Part shown: one piece after another, positions 9,520-19,688 of the stretch
Position numbering within the stretch: the first letter of the stretch is position 1
Layout: each line of letters opens with the position of its first letter
Source of the DNA: Pseudotabrizicola alkalilacus
GTDB taxonomy: Bacteria; Pseudomonadota; Alphaproteobacteria; Rhodobacterales; Rhodobacteraceae
Length of the DNA stretch: 64,000 bases
Assembly: GCF_003443995.1 (NCBI RefSeq)
Contig: NZ_QWEY01000001.1
Location: 62,001 to 126,000, forward strand
Direction of reading: 5' to 3'
Translations under genes and position numbers: made by a program
The notes under the pieces: generated by a model
What the model was told of the DNA's origin: nothing
The model's input: only the letters and a program-made list of their open reading frames with translations
Databases searched by the model: none

Positions 9520-10554
9520 TCAGCCCCTCAATACGCTGAGGAGTGCAGTTTCGTCGATGTCATGGTGTTCGGCAATGACCACCAGCCGCGACCGGCGCGG
9601 GTCGGTGCCCCAGGGACGGTCGAACTGCTGGCGCACCCGTTCGCCCACGGCCTGCACAAGCAGGCGCATCGGCTTGCCCTGAACCGCGACATGGCCCTTG
9701 ATCCGCAGGATATGCTGCTCGCGCGCAAGGCGCTGGATGCGGGCGACCAGATCATCCGGGTCGGTGATCTCGGGCAGATCAATCACCACCGAGGCAAAAT
9801 CATCATGCTCGTGATCGTCATGGCCATCGTGATGGCTGGGACGCGCGGCAAGATCATCTTCGGCGGCGGCGTTCAGCCCCAGGATCACACGCGGGTCAAT
9901 GATACCATCGGTCATCGCCAGAATCGGCAGGCGGCGCGGGGCCTCTGCCTCGATCATCGCGCGGGCCTTGGCGAGCCCGGCTTCGCCCGCCAGATCGGCC
10001 TTTGACAGCAACACGACATCGGCACAGGCGATCTGATCTTCAAACACCTCTGACAGCGGGGTTTCATGGTCAATCGCCTCATCGGCCAGACGCTGGGCAT
10101 CTACCGCTGCCACATCGGGCGCAAACCGGCCTGCCGCGACGGCATCGGCATCGGCCAGCGCGATGACGCCATCGACCGTGATCCGTGACCGGATCGCCGG
10201 CCAGTCAAAGGCTTTCAGCAATGGCTTGGGCAATGCCAGACCAGAGGTTTCGATCAGGATATGATCGGGCGGTTGTGGCAGGGCCATCAGCGCCTCGATC
10301 GTCGGGATGAAATCATCGGCCACGGTGCAGCAGATGCAGCCATTCGCCAGCTCGACGATGTTTTCGACCGGGCAGCTTTCGTCGGCACAGGATTTCAGGA
10401 TGTCGCCATCGACGCCGACCGTTCCGAATTCGTTGACCAGAATGGCCAGCCGTTTGCCCTGCGGGTTCTGCATCAGATGCCGGATCAGCGTGGTCTTGCC
10501 CGCGCCCAGAAAGCCGGTGATGACGGTGACGGGGATTTTGGTCAGGTTGGTCAT
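9520..10554 (-). CDS. cobW: CobW, COG0523 metal-binding GTPase
   Basis: A 344-residue G3E-family GTPase. The Walker A motif GFLGAGKTT is at 14-22, the metal-binding motif CICC at 73-76, and a histidine/aspartate-rich loop (HHDGHDDHEHDD) lies in the linker before the C-terminal CobW domain. CobW proteins are thought to deliver cobalt to CobN, which is the next gene. The start MTNLTK at 10554 is preferred to an ATG at 10584, which would overlap the upstream gene. The gap to the DUF1636 stop is a single base, so the two are probably coupled. Confidence 0.94.
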   Translation of the reverse strand: MTNLTKIPVTVITGFLGAGKTTLIRHLMQNPQGKRLAILVNEFGTVGVDGDILKSCADESCPVENIVELANGCICCTVADDFIPTIEALMALPQPPDHILIETSGLALPKPLLKAFDWPAIRSRITVDGVIALADADAVAAGRFAPDVAAVDAQRLADEAIDHETPLSEVFEDQIACADVVLLSKADLAGEAGLAKARAMIEAEAPRRLPILAMTDGIIDPRVILGLNAAAEDDLAARPSHHDGHDDHEHDDFASVVIDLPEITDPDDLVARIQRLAREQHILRIKGHVAVQGKPMRLLVQAVGERVRQQFDRPWGTDPRRSRLVVIAEHHDIDETALLSVLRG

Positions 10555-10555
10555 T

Positions 10556-10912
10556 TCAGCTCTCCAATGGGGGAAGTCGGGCAAGGCTCTGCTTGCGAAA
10601 GATCACGGGCCGGTCACGCCAGGGCACCAGACCATCAGGTGTGGCGGCATACAGTGCGGCACCGCGCAGGATCTCCGGCGCGTCGGCCTCTGTCATGCGG
10701 CCATAGACATAGGACCAGCTGCCGGGCTTGCTCAGCGCGATGCTGCACCCGTGATCACAGGCAGACAGGCACTCGACCGGGCGCAGGGTCAGCCCTTCGG
10801 GCATCCCGTCGGCGGCCAGAGCCTCATACAGCCGGGCACCGGGGCAGGTCGTGCCCTCGGGCACCGGCTGTCCGGCGCGGCAGGTCATGCAGATGTGTAA
10901 GACGGCGGCCAT
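10556..10912 (-). CDS. DUF1636 small cysteine-rich (ferredoxin-like) protein
   Basis: A 118-residue protein recognised as DUF1636, which is often found beside cobW and cobN. Its cysteines form a C-x2-C pair (residues 8 and 11), one more at 23, and a C-x3-C-x3-C group at 48, 52 and 56. This resembles thioredoxin-fold 2Fe-2S proteins. No function has been established that I know of. As the first gene after the cobalamin riboswitch and one base before cobW, it probably serves cobalt delivery or redox protection of the chelatase (inference). The start at 10912 is preferred to 10954 because an AAGGGG ribosome site lies just upstream. Confidence 0.8.
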   Translation of the reverse strand: MAAVLHICMTCRAGQPVPEGTTCPGARLYEALAADGMPEGLTLRPVECLSACDHGCSIALSKPGSWSYVYGRMTEADAPEILRGAALYAATPDGLVPWRDRPVIFRKQSLARLPPLES

Positions 10913-11011
10913 GCAAACCCCTTGAGCAGACAAACGGGGAATGGCCGACGGCAAGGGCAGAAAGCCCCGTTCCGAAGGTCACGGCACACCCCGTCCGTGT
11001 TTCAGTTCAGG

Positions 11012-11222
11012 CGCTGGCAGGTCTCCCGGCTTGTGGATATCGGACCCTTGCCGGATGGCTCGGGGTCCGGCGCTCTGTTCCCCTTCCCAGCCTTGCGGCC
11101 AGTGGCATGAACAGACCTTTCCGGTCACGGTCGCGGGGGCGGCTGCACTTTGGCCTTGGGGCCCTGTGGGCCGCAAAACCTGTCGCATTCCCTTTTGGCC
11201 TGCCGTAGGACAGGCACCAGCG
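11012..11222 (-). ncRNA. Cobalamin riboswitch upstream of DUF1636-cobW-cobN operon
   Basis: On the minus strand this segment carries the cobalamin riboswitch hallmarks in order: AAAAGGGAATGCG, GCAGCCGCCCCCGCGACCGTGACC, the B12 box GCCACTG (plus-strand 11100-11106), GGGAAGG and the closing GCCGGGAGACCTGCC. About 100 bases separate it from the DUF1636 start, and it probably represses the whole cob operon when adenosylcobalamin is abundant. A TTGACA-like -35 lies at 11265-11260 on the minus strand, but I see no convincing -10. Upstream of the aptamer, only about 60 bases separate it from the divergent cobO start. The region 10913-11282 holds no other gene. Confidence 0.93.
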
Positions 11223-11282
11223 CTTAGTCTTCCGACTCCTTTGCCACAGCGGGGGGCGGTGTCAAGGAAAAGGACCGGCACG

Positions 11283-11924
11283 ATGACGGATGTAAACGAC
11301 ACGGATGCAGCAAACACAGACGCAGAGCTTGCCCGCCATGCGGCCAAGATGGCCAAGAAAAAGGCCGCCCGCGATCGCATGATGAGCGGGAAAGAAGGCG
11401 AAAAGGGTCTGATCATCGTGCATACCGGGGCGGGCAAGGGCAAATCTTCCTCTGGTTTCGGGATGATCCTGCGCTGCATCGCGCATGAAATGCCCTGCGC
11501 CGTGGTCCAGTTCATCAAGGGCGCCTGGGATACCGGTGAGCGCCGCATGATCGAGGGGCATTTCCCGCATTTGTGCCAGTTTCATGCGATGGGCGAAGGC
11601 TTTACCTGGGAAACCCAGGACAAGGCCCGCGATATCGCAGCGGCGCGCAAGGGTTGGGAAAAGGCGAAAGATCTGATCCGCAACCCTGACATCCGCTTTG
11701 TGCTGCTGGACGAAATCAACATCGCCCTGCGCTACGACTATCTGGACATCGACGAGGTGCTTGCCTTTCTGCGCGACGAAAAGCCACCGCTGACCCATGT
11801 GTGCCTGACCGGGCGCAATGCCAAGGATGCGCTGATCGAAGCGGCGGATCTCGTGACGGAAATGACCCTGATCAAGCACCCGTTCCGCTCTGGCATCAAG
11901 GGGCAGCCCGGGGTCGAATTCTGA
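11283..11924 (+). CDS. cobO: Cob(I)yrinic acid a,c-diamide adenosyltransferase
   Basis: A 213-residue CobO/BtuR/CobA-type ATP:corrinoid adenosyltransferase. It attaches the 5'-deoxyadenosyl group to cob(I)yrinic acid diamide and also to salvaged corrinoids. The P-loop HTGAGKGKSSS is at 47-57, with FIKGAWDTGERR and LLDEINIALRYDY further on. The open frame runs back to 10941 through the riboswitch region, but the family N-terminus fits the ATG at 11283. Its promoter would have to lie over the opposite-strand riboswitch DNA. cobQ follows after 69 bases. Confidence 0.95.
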   Translation: MTDVNDTDAANTDAELARHAAKMAKKKAARDRMMSGKEGEKGLIIVHTGAGKGKSSSGFGMILRCIAHEMPCAVVQFIKGAWDTGERRMIEGHFPHLCQFHAMGEGFTWETQDKARDIAAARKGWEKAKDLIRNPDIRFVLLDEINIALRYDYLDIDEVLAFLRDEKPPLTHVCLTGRNAKDALIEAADLVTEMTLIKHPFRSGIKGQPGVEF

Positions 11925-11993
11925 TGCGCAGAGTGCGGGCAACGCCAGCCAGAGGCTCCCGCAGGCAGCGTGGCGCGGGGGGCGAAAGCTGAG

Positions 11994-13439
11994 ATGACAG
12001 CGCTGATGATACAGGGCTGCGGATCGAACGTCGGCAAGTCGATGCTGGTGGCGGGGGTGTGCCGGGCGGCGCGGTGCAGGGGGCTTTCGGTGGCTCCCTT
12101 CAAGCCACAGAACATGTCCAACAACGCGGCGGTCACGGTGGATGGCGGCGAGATCGGCCGGGCACAGGCTCTGCAGGCGATGGCCTGCGGGCTGGAGCCG
12201 GTGACGGACATGAACCCGGTTCTGCTCAAGCCCGAAACCGATGTCGGCGCGCAGGTTATCGTTCAGGGGCGGCGGGTGGCAACCGTGCGGGCGCGCGACT
12301 ATGCCAGCCTGAAGCCCAAGTTGATGGTGTCGGTGCTGGAGAGCTTTCACCGGCTGCGTGCAGCATATGATCTGGTGATCGTTGAGGGGGCGGGCAGCCC
12401 GGCAGAGGTCAACCTGCGGGCGGGTGACATTGCCAACATGGGCTTTGCCCGTGCCGCAGATGTGCCGGTGGTGCTGACCGGCGACATTGACCGGGGTGGC
12501 GTCATTGCCCAGATCATCGGAACGCAGGTGGTGATGGACCCCGCCGACAGCGCGATGGTCGCGGGATTTCTGATCAACAAGTTCCGCGGTGACCCCCGCC
12601 TGTTTGATGATGGCTATGCCCTGATCGAGGCCCGTACCGGCTGGCCCGGCTTTGGCGTGCTGCCGTGGTTCGACAAGGCGCATCTGCTGCCCGCCGAGGA
12701 TGCGCTGGACATCCGGTCAGAACCTTCGGGCACTGGCGTGACCATTGCCTGTCTGACCCTGTCGCGCATCGCGAATTTTGACGATCTGGACCCGCTGAAA
12801 TCTGAACCCGGTGTGCGGCTGGTCATGGTCCGGCCCGGTCAACCGATCCCGGCAGAGGCCCGGCTGGTGATTATCCCCGGTTCAAAATCGACACGCGGCG
12901 ATCTGGCGTTTCTGCGGGCGCAGGGCTGGGACATTGACCTGAAAGCGCATGTGCGCCGGGGCGGGCATGTGCTGGGGATCTGTGGCGGCTATCAGATGCT
13001 GGGCCGTGAGATTGCCGACCCGCAGGGCATCGAGGGGCCAGCAGGCAGCACCGAAGGGTTGGGCCTGCTGGATGTCGCCACCGTCATGACCGCCGACAAA
13101 CGGCTGGCACGGGTGCAGGCGGTGCATGCGGCGACCGCCTTGACGGTTGATGGGTATGAGATTCACATCGGCCGGACCATTGGCCCCGATTGCGCCCGGC
13201 CCTTTGCCCAGGTCGAGGGACGGGCAGAGGGCGCGGTCAGCCTCGGCGGGCGCGTGGCGGGAAGCTATCTGCACGGGCTGTTCAGCTCTGACAGGTTCCG
13301 CGCGGCCTATCTGGCGGGTCTTGGCATTGCCGCGCCGCTGCGGTCTCATGCCGGGGTGGTGGAGGACACGCTCGATGCGCTGGCCGATCATGTCGAGGCG
13401 CATCTGGACGTGACGGGGTTGCTGGCTCTGGCGCGGTAG
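11994..13439 (+). CDS. cobQ: Cobyric acid synthase (glutamine-hydrolysing)
   Basis: A 481-residue CobQ that amidates adenosylcobyrinate a,c-diamide four times to adenosylcobyric acid. The N-terminal dethiobiotin-synthetase-like domain has [10 protein letters not shown] at 8-17 and [10 protein letters not shown]. The C-terminal glutamine amidotransferase domain has its nucleophile in ICGGYQMLG (Cys330). The ATG at 11994 begins the conserved [12 protein letters not shown]; an upstream GTG at 11970 is unlikely. It converges on cobC with only two bases between stop codons and no visible terminator. Confidence 0.95.
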   Translation: MTALMIQGCGSNVGKSMLVAGVCRAARCRGLSVAPFKPQNMSNNAAVTVDGGEIGRAQALQAMACGLEPVTDMNPVLLKPETDVGAQVIVQGRRVATVRARDYASLKPKLMVSVLESFHRLRAAYDLVIVEGAGSPAEVNLRAGDIANMGFARAADVPVVLTGDIDRGGVIAQIIGTQVVMDPADSAMVAGFLINKFRGDPRLFDDGYALIEARTGWPGFGVLPWFDKAHLLPAEDALDIRSEPSGTGVTIACLTLSRIANFDDLDPLKSEPGVRLVMVRPGQPIPAEARLVIIPGSKSTRGDLAFLRAQGWDIDLKAHVRRGGHVLGICGGYQMLGREIADPQGIEGPAGSTEGLGLLDVATVMTADKRLARVQAVHAATALTVDGYEIHIGRTIGPDCARPFAQVEGRAEGAVSLGGRVAGSYLHGLFSSDRFRAAYLAGLGIAAPLRSHAGVVEDTLDALADHVEAHLDVTGLLALAR

Positions 13440-13441
13440 CG

Positions 13442-14399
13442 TCAGGGGCACAAGGCGGCGGCCAGCCTGTCCCATTCGGCCTCTGGTCCCGGCAGGCCAA
13501 GCCGCAGCCAGTGGCGGGAGTAGGGGAAGATCCGGCTCCAGATCCGGTGGCGGGCCAGATCGCCCTGCGCGGCGGCAGCATCCGGCGTGTGATAGGTGCG
13601 GAACAGAGGGGTGCCGCCGGTCAGCGGCCAGCCAGCGGCAGTGGCGAGCGCATCGGCACGCGCAGCATCGGTGACAAGTTGGTGGCGCATTTCGTCGGCC
13701 CATGCGGTATCGGCCAAGGCCAGTGCGCCGATGTGCAGGGCCGGGCCGGGCACCGGCCACGGCCCCGCCATCGCCTCCAGCCGGTCAATGACCGTTGCGG
13801 CCCCAAAGGCAAAGCCAAGCCGCACCCCGGCCAGCCCGTAGAATTTGCCAAAGGACCGCAGCACCAGCACATTCTCGGGCAGCTCCCGGGACAGCAGGGA
13901 CAGCTCTGGCGTGGCATCGGCAAAGCTCTCGTCGACCACCAGAAAGCCGACGGTTCCGGCCAGTGCCAGCAGGTGTTCCGGCAGCCATCTGCGCCCGTCC
14001 GGGTTGTTGGGGTTGACCACGACCGCCAGATCGGCCCCGTGAAGCGCATCCAGACTTGCTGCTTCGGTCAGGTGCCAACCGTGGGCGGACAGGCAGGCGG
14101 CGTGTTCGTTATAGGTGGGCGACAGAACCATGGCCCGCTCGGTCGGGCGCAGCAGCGGCACCAGTTGGATCGCGGCTTGCGCCCCAGCCAGCGACAGGGC
14201 TTTGGTCGGCGCGGCAACCTGCCATGCTGCGCGTGCCACCTCGACCAGCCGGGCTTTGGCGGTCTGCGTCGGCAGCGCTGTCCACGCGGTTGCGGGAATG
14301 GTGGGCAGAGGATAGGGGCGGCGGTTGATCCCGGTCGACAGATCAATCCAGCCCTGCCCGCCATACCGCGTCATCGCCGCGTCAAGGTTTCCGCCGTGA

Positions 14400-14407
<8 letters not shown>
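13442..14407 (-). CDS. cobC: L-threonine-phosphate decarboxylase CobC (CobD-type), PLP enzyme
   Basis: A 321-residue class I aminotransferase-fold protein. The Schiff-base lysine is in SFGKFYGLAG (Lys188); NPNNPDGR (132-139) and DESFAD (159-164) are the other PLP-fold motifs. It would decarboxylate L-threonine-O-3-phosphate to (R)-1-amino-2-propanol phosphate, the linker of the nucleotide loop (the role of Salmonella CobD and P. denitrificans CobC). The start at 14407 fits the family N-terminus better than one at 14515, which lies inside the neighbour. It overlaps the preceding L-threonine kinase gene by eight bases, consistent with consecutive steps. Confidence 0.9.
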
Positions 14408-16212
<1,805 letters not shown>

Positions 16213-16386
16213 GGCTCAGCCGGTGGTTCACAATGGGGTTGGCTGCGGGGGTGACCGGCATAGGCTTGCCTGACCCATCGCGCCGTCTGGTGACTCTGCG
16301 CGCTGGTGCGATGGGTGGCCCCGGAGCAAACCGGGGTGACAGAGTGACCCGTTGCTTTGCCGCGCGATTTGCGGCATCCCGCGTTT

Positions 16387-16752
16387 ATGGTCCTGTCCCT
16401 GATCATATGGCTGCGTGGCGTGGCTTTGGTTGCGCTTCTGGCGATTGCGCTTGGCGTCGCTGGCTTTGGCCATCGTGCGCCGATGCAGCAGGATGCGACG
16501 ATTGAGGCGTTCTTGCTGTCCGGCTTTGCCATGGCCGATCTGTGCGGATCATCAGGGTCCGGTGATACGGCGTCGCCGTTGCCCTGTCTGGCCTGCACAG
16601 CCACGGGGCCAGCGCTGATCCCGTCCAGCCCTTGCGTGGTCCGCGATGCGGATATGCAGATTATTGCCGCCGTTTTTGCCCCGCGTGCGCGCCAGACCGT
16701 GCCTGCTGTGCACGACCCTGCCCGCGCGCCGCGTGCGCCGCCTCTGGCCTGA
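16387..16752 (+). CDS. Small exported/membrane protein, possibly DUF2946-like
   Basis: A 121-residue protein with a hydrophobic N-terminal segment (MVLSLIIWLRGVALVALLAIALG, broken here only as a description of residues 1-23, a signal or anchor) followed by a proline- and alanine-rich tail. CxxC-type cysteines occur in LPCLACTATG. The layout resembles DUF2946 proteins, which often sit beside copper genes, and the next gene is a PCu(A)C copper chaperone. The similarity is by eye only. A TTG at 16357 is an alternative start; neither has a strong ribosome site, so the reading frame is plausible but not certain. Confidence 0.45.
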   Translation: MVLSLIIWLRGVALVALLAIALGVAGFGHRAPMQQDATIEAFLLSGFAMADLCGSSGSGDTASPLPCLACTATGPALIPSSPCVVRDADMQIIAAVFAPRARQTVPAVHDPARAPRAPPLA

Positions 16753-16824
16753 TCCTGTCTGTCTGAACCCTATCCAGTCCTGACAGCCGGCAACGCGCCG
16801 TGCTTAAGCCAAAAGGCAAACATC

Positions 16825-17322
16825 ATGTATATCCACTCGTCTCTGAACTGCGTCAAAGCTCCGCTGCTGGCCCTCTGTGCCGCCCTAGCGCTGGCAACCA
16901 GCGTGCAGGCCCATGGCGTGACCGCCGGTGATCTGGAGATCATTCACCCCAATATCCTTGCACCTGTGGCTTCGGCGAAATCGGCGGCGGGCTATATGGG
17001 CATCGCCAATGAGGGCACAACCGCTGACCGGCTGATCGGCATCGAGGTGCCTTCGGTCAAACATTCCGAACTGCACACTACCGAGCACAGTGCCGATGGC
17101 GTTGCGCGCATGATGCACGTCGATGCCATCGAAATCCCTGCCGGTGAAACGGTGCTGTTGGAACGCGGCGGCATGCACATCATGTTCATGGGTCTGACCG
17201 AGCCGATGGTTGAGGGGCAGATGGTGCCTGCCACGCTGATCTTTGAACAGGCTGGCCGGGTCGAGGTGGAGTTCAGTGTCGATCCGTCGGATGGCGTTGA
17301 CCATTCCGCCATGGGACACTGA
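16825..17322 (+). CDS. Periplasmic PCu(A)C-family copper chaperone
   Basis: A 165-residue protein with a cleavable signal peptide (about 1-29, ending SVQA-H) and the copper-binding pattern of the PCu(A)C/DUF461 family: His84, Met96, His118 and Met120, the last two in GGMHIMFMGL. Family members bind Cu(I) in the periplasm and help load the CuA or CuB site of cytochrome oxidase. A histidine/methionine tail (HSAMGH) may add a further site. It is followed by a clear terminator and preceded by a small possible metal-handling protein 72 bases upstream. Confidence 0.9.
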   Translation: MYIHSSLNCVKAPLLALCAALALATSVQAHGVTAGDLEIIHPNILAPVASAKSAAGYMGIANEGTTADRLIGIEVPSVKHSELHTTEHSADGVARMMHVDAIEIPAGETVLLERGGMHIMFMGLTEPMVEGQMVPATLIFEQAGRVEVEFSVDPSDGVDHSAMGH

Positions 17323-17337
17323 GGCCCGCAGCAATGG

Positions 17338-17366
17338 CCCGTGGCGGTTCCACGCCACGGGTTTTC
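17338..17366 (+). terminator. Rho-independent terminator after PCu(A)C gene
   Basis: A nine-base perfect stem, CCCGTGGCG paired with CGCCACGGG, has a six-base loop and is followed by TTTTCT on the plus strand. It lies between the PCu(A)C stop and the convergent stop of the RpiR gene, so it can end the plus-strand transcript. Confidence 0.85.
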
Positions 17367-18241
17367 TACCGATAACGCCGGAAAAACCGCGAGCGGTCAT
17401 ACAGCGTTTCCAGCCGCTTCATCCGGCCTTCGGTCTGACCCCATGTGCGGCTTTGGACGCTGGCCAGCAGCGTTTCGACCAGCACCAGAATCGACACCGT
17501 CGAATCCCAGGCCGAAGGCGCTTCGATATGGCAGGTCAGGGTGTGGCGGGCATGGGCGGCGGCGGGGCTGACCCAGCGGTCGGTGATCACCACAACCTCG
17601 GCCCCTTGTTCCACGGCCAGTTCCACCAGCTGCAGCACCGAGTTTTCATAGCGCCGGATGTCGAATGCCACCAGCACATCGCCCGCCTTCATATCCAGCA
17701 GGGCCGGGGGCCATGTATTCGACATGTCTGAAAGCAGCGTCACTTCGGGCCGGACCACTTTCATCAGTGAGACCAGATAATCGGCATGGGCGTGGGTGAT
17801 ACGCCCGCCCATGGCAAAGATCCGCCGCGACGGGTCGGCCAGCAGCGCCACCACCTCATCAAACACCGCGTGGTCGATCTGGCTGAGTGTGGCTTGCAGA
17901 TTGGCGACCACCGCATCGGCAAAGCGGTTCAGAATGTGGGTATCCGGCACGCCACCGGCCCAGCGGTCATGCTTGACCAGTGGTGATTCCAGCATCGCCC
18001 CCACCTCGCCGCGCAGGGCGGATTGGTAATCGGGGTAGCCGCGATAGCCCAGTTTCTGGCACAGGCGCACAACCGTCGGGGTAGACACCTCTGCAGCCCG
18101 CGCCAAAGCGGTGATCGAGCCAAGTGCTGCGACCGGATAATGCCGCAGGATATGGGTTGCCACCTGCCGCTCGGCCCGTGTCAGGTCGGGCAGCGCCGCA
18201 CGCATTCGGTCTTCAACGCCGGGGGGAAGGTCGATGTTCAT
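17366..18241 (-). CDS. RpiR-family transcriptional regulator (HTH plus SIS)
   Basis: A 291-residue protein with the RpiR layout: an N-terminal helix-turn-helix (about residues 20-80, with ALARAAEVSTPTVVRLCQKL) and a C-terminal SIS domain that normally binds a phosphosugar or similar ligand. It is divergent from the amidohydrolase-TRAP-glutamine synthetase operon and so probably controls it. Sugar-phosphate effectors are typical of the family, but the neighbouring genes look like amine or amino-acid catabolism, so the effector is unknown. The start at 18241 is preferred to 18295, whose extra N-terminal residues would extend into the promoter region. Confidence 0.88.
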   Translation of the reverse strand: MNIDLPPGVEDRMRAALPDLTRAERQVATHILRHYPVAALGSITALARAAEVSTPTVVRLCQKLGYRGYPDYQSALRGEVGAMLESPLVKHDRWAGGVPDTHILNRFADAVVANLQATLSQIDHAVFDEVVALLADPSRRIFAMGGRITHAHADYLVSLMKVVRPEVTLLSDMSNTWPPALLDMKAGDVLVAFDIRRYENSVLQLVELAVEQGAEVVVITDRWVSPAAAHARHTLTCHIEAPSAWDSTVSILVLVETLLASVQSRTWGQTEGRMKRLETLYDRSRFFRRYR

Positions 18242-18340
18242 GCCATTCCTGCCAGTTCTGCCCCCGATTTGCACGGGGAACGGTGAGTGTTGCAACCACT
18301 CTGCGAGATTTTAGAAATGATTGTAACAGAAATTGTGCAG

Positions 18341-18357
18341 AAGAAAAATTCTTGACA
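18341..18357 (+). promoter_or_regulatory. Candidate operator and -35 element for the amidohydrolase-TRAP operon
   Basis: In the 170-base gap between the divergent RpiR and amidohydrolase genes an AT-rich block contains the perfect inverted repeat AAGAAaaaTTCTT (18341-18353), overlapping a TTGACA (18352-18357). GAA-TTC half sites of this kind occur in some RpiR-family operators. No good -10 was found at standard spacing. An operator over a -35 would fit repression by the divergent RpiR protein. Confidence 0.4.
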
Positions 18358-18410
18358 GAACCGTGTCACATCAGGAACCCTAGGGCCAGCGACAGGGGGC
18401 CGAGTCACTG

Positions 18411-19178
18411 ATGAGCCTGCATTCCACCCAGACAGATTTTGCGGCAACCGTCGAAAACCGCGACGCCGCGGGGGCCATTCTGCTGGTCTGCGAACATGCA
18501 AGCAATGCTTTTCCCGAGCCCTGGGGCAGTCTGGGGCTGACAGAGGCGCAGCAGCGCGCCCATGTCGCGTGGGACCCGGGCGCGCTTGACTTGTCGCGTG
18601 CGCTGGCACAGCGGCTGGACGCCGCCCTGGTCCACGCCCGCGTCAGCCGGTTGATCTATGATCTGAACCGTGGCCCCGACCGCCCCGACGCAATGGCGGC
18701 GCGGTCCGAGGTGCATGACATTCCCGGCAATCTGGGCCTGACCCCGCAGGACCGTCTGCACCGGGCCGAGGCGCTGTATCTGCCGTTTCACACCGCGCTT
18801 CATGCCGAGATTGTCCGTCGCCTGGCCTTGGGGCGGGCCACGGTGGTGATCACGCTCCATTCCTTTACGCCGGTCTATCATGGCCAGCCGCGCGCGGTGG
18901 AGTTTGGCGTGATCCACGATGCCGATGACCGTCTGGCAAAGGCGATTGTGGCGGCGGCACAGTCTCTGACCGATCTCGCCTGTGCGCTGAACGAACCCTA
19001 TTCCGCCGCCGATGGCGTCACCCATACCTTGCGCTTGCAGGCCACGCCCTATGGGCTGGCCAATGCGATGCTGGAAATCCGCAATGACCTGATCGCCACG
19101 CCCGAACAGGCTGAGGCGATGGCCGACCGTCTGGCCCCGGTGCTGCAACAGGCGCTTGCCGCAGTGGCGGAGGGTTAG
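18411..19178 (+). CDS. N-formylglutamate amidohydrolase family protein
   Basis: A 255-residue member of the N-formylglutamate amidohydrolase (HutG-like, Pfam FGase) family, with LLVCEHASNAFP at about 24-35, LIYDLNRGPDRPD in the middle and TLHSFTPVY. Known members hydrolyse N-formyl-L-glutamate in histidine degradation, but no other hut gene is present. With a glutamine-synthetase-like ligase and two dehydrogenases downstream, it may instead release glutamate from a gamma-glutamyl intermediate (inference). It is the first gene of the operon, three bases before dctQ. Confidence 0.85.
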   Translation: MSLHSTQTDFAATVENRDAAGAILLVCEHASNAFPEPWGSLGLTEAQQRAHVAWDPGALDLSRALAQRLDAALVHARVSRLIYDLNRGPDRPDAMAARSEVHDIPGNLGLTPQDRLHRAEALYLPFHTALHAEIVRRLALGRATVVITLHSFTPVYHGQPRAVEFGVIHDADDRLAKAIVAAAQSLTDLACALNEPYSAADGVTHTLRLQATPYGLANAMLEIRNDLIATPEQAEAMADRLAPVLQQALAAVAEG

Positions 19179-19181
19179 GCG

Positions 19182-19688
19182 ATGCCGCGCGTTGCCAAAG
19201 GTTTTGTGCGTCTGGTCGACCGGCTGAACTACGGCGTGGGCCGGATGGCGATGTATCTGCTGTTCGTGCTGATGGGCATTCTGATGTGGTCCACGATCAG
19301 CAAGGCGTCCGGTGCGCCGTCACTTTGGACGCTGGAAATGGCGCAGTTTGTGATGGTGGCCTATTTCGTGCTGGGCGGACCCTATGCCATGCAGATGGGC
19401 AGCCATGTGCGGATGGATCTGTTCTATGCCCAGCAAAGCCCGGTGCGGCAGGCGTGGTGGGATGCCATCACGGTGTTGGCGCTGATCTTCTATCTTGGCG
19501 TCATGCTGTGGGGCGCGGTCGATTCCACGCTGTATTCGCTACAATACAACGAACGCAGCCCGACCGCCTGGCGGCCCTATCTGTGGCCGATCAAGATGAT
19601 CCTGTGCACCGGGTTTTTCCTGATGCTGCTGCAGGCGCTTGCCGCATTGATCCGTGACGTGGCCACCATCCGTGGGGAAACCATCTGA
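19182..19688 (+). CDS. dctQ: TRAP transporter small membrane subunit (DctQ)
   Basis: A 168-residue membrane protein with four predicted helices and the DctQ-typical patterns FVLMGILMWSTISKASG and YFVLGGPYAMQMGSHVRMD. It is the small integral-membrane component of a tripartite periplasmic transporter driven by a sodium or proton gradient. Its stop shares the A of the dctM start (TGATG), so the subunits are coupled. The substrate cannot be read from the sequence. Confidence 0.93.
   Translation: MPRVAKGFVRLVDRLNYGVGRMAMYLLFVLMGILMWSTISKASGAPSLWTLEMAQFVMVAYFVLGGPYAMQMGSHVRMDLFYAQQSPVRQAWWDAITVLALIFYLGVMLWGAVDSTLYSLQYNERSPTAWRPYLWPIKMILCTGFFLMLLQALAALIRDVATIRGETI

Noticed and set aside
10941-11282. 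N-terminal extension of cobO through the riboswitch region
   Set aside because: No homology before the ATG at 11283, and the DNA is accounted for by the opposite-strand riboswitch.
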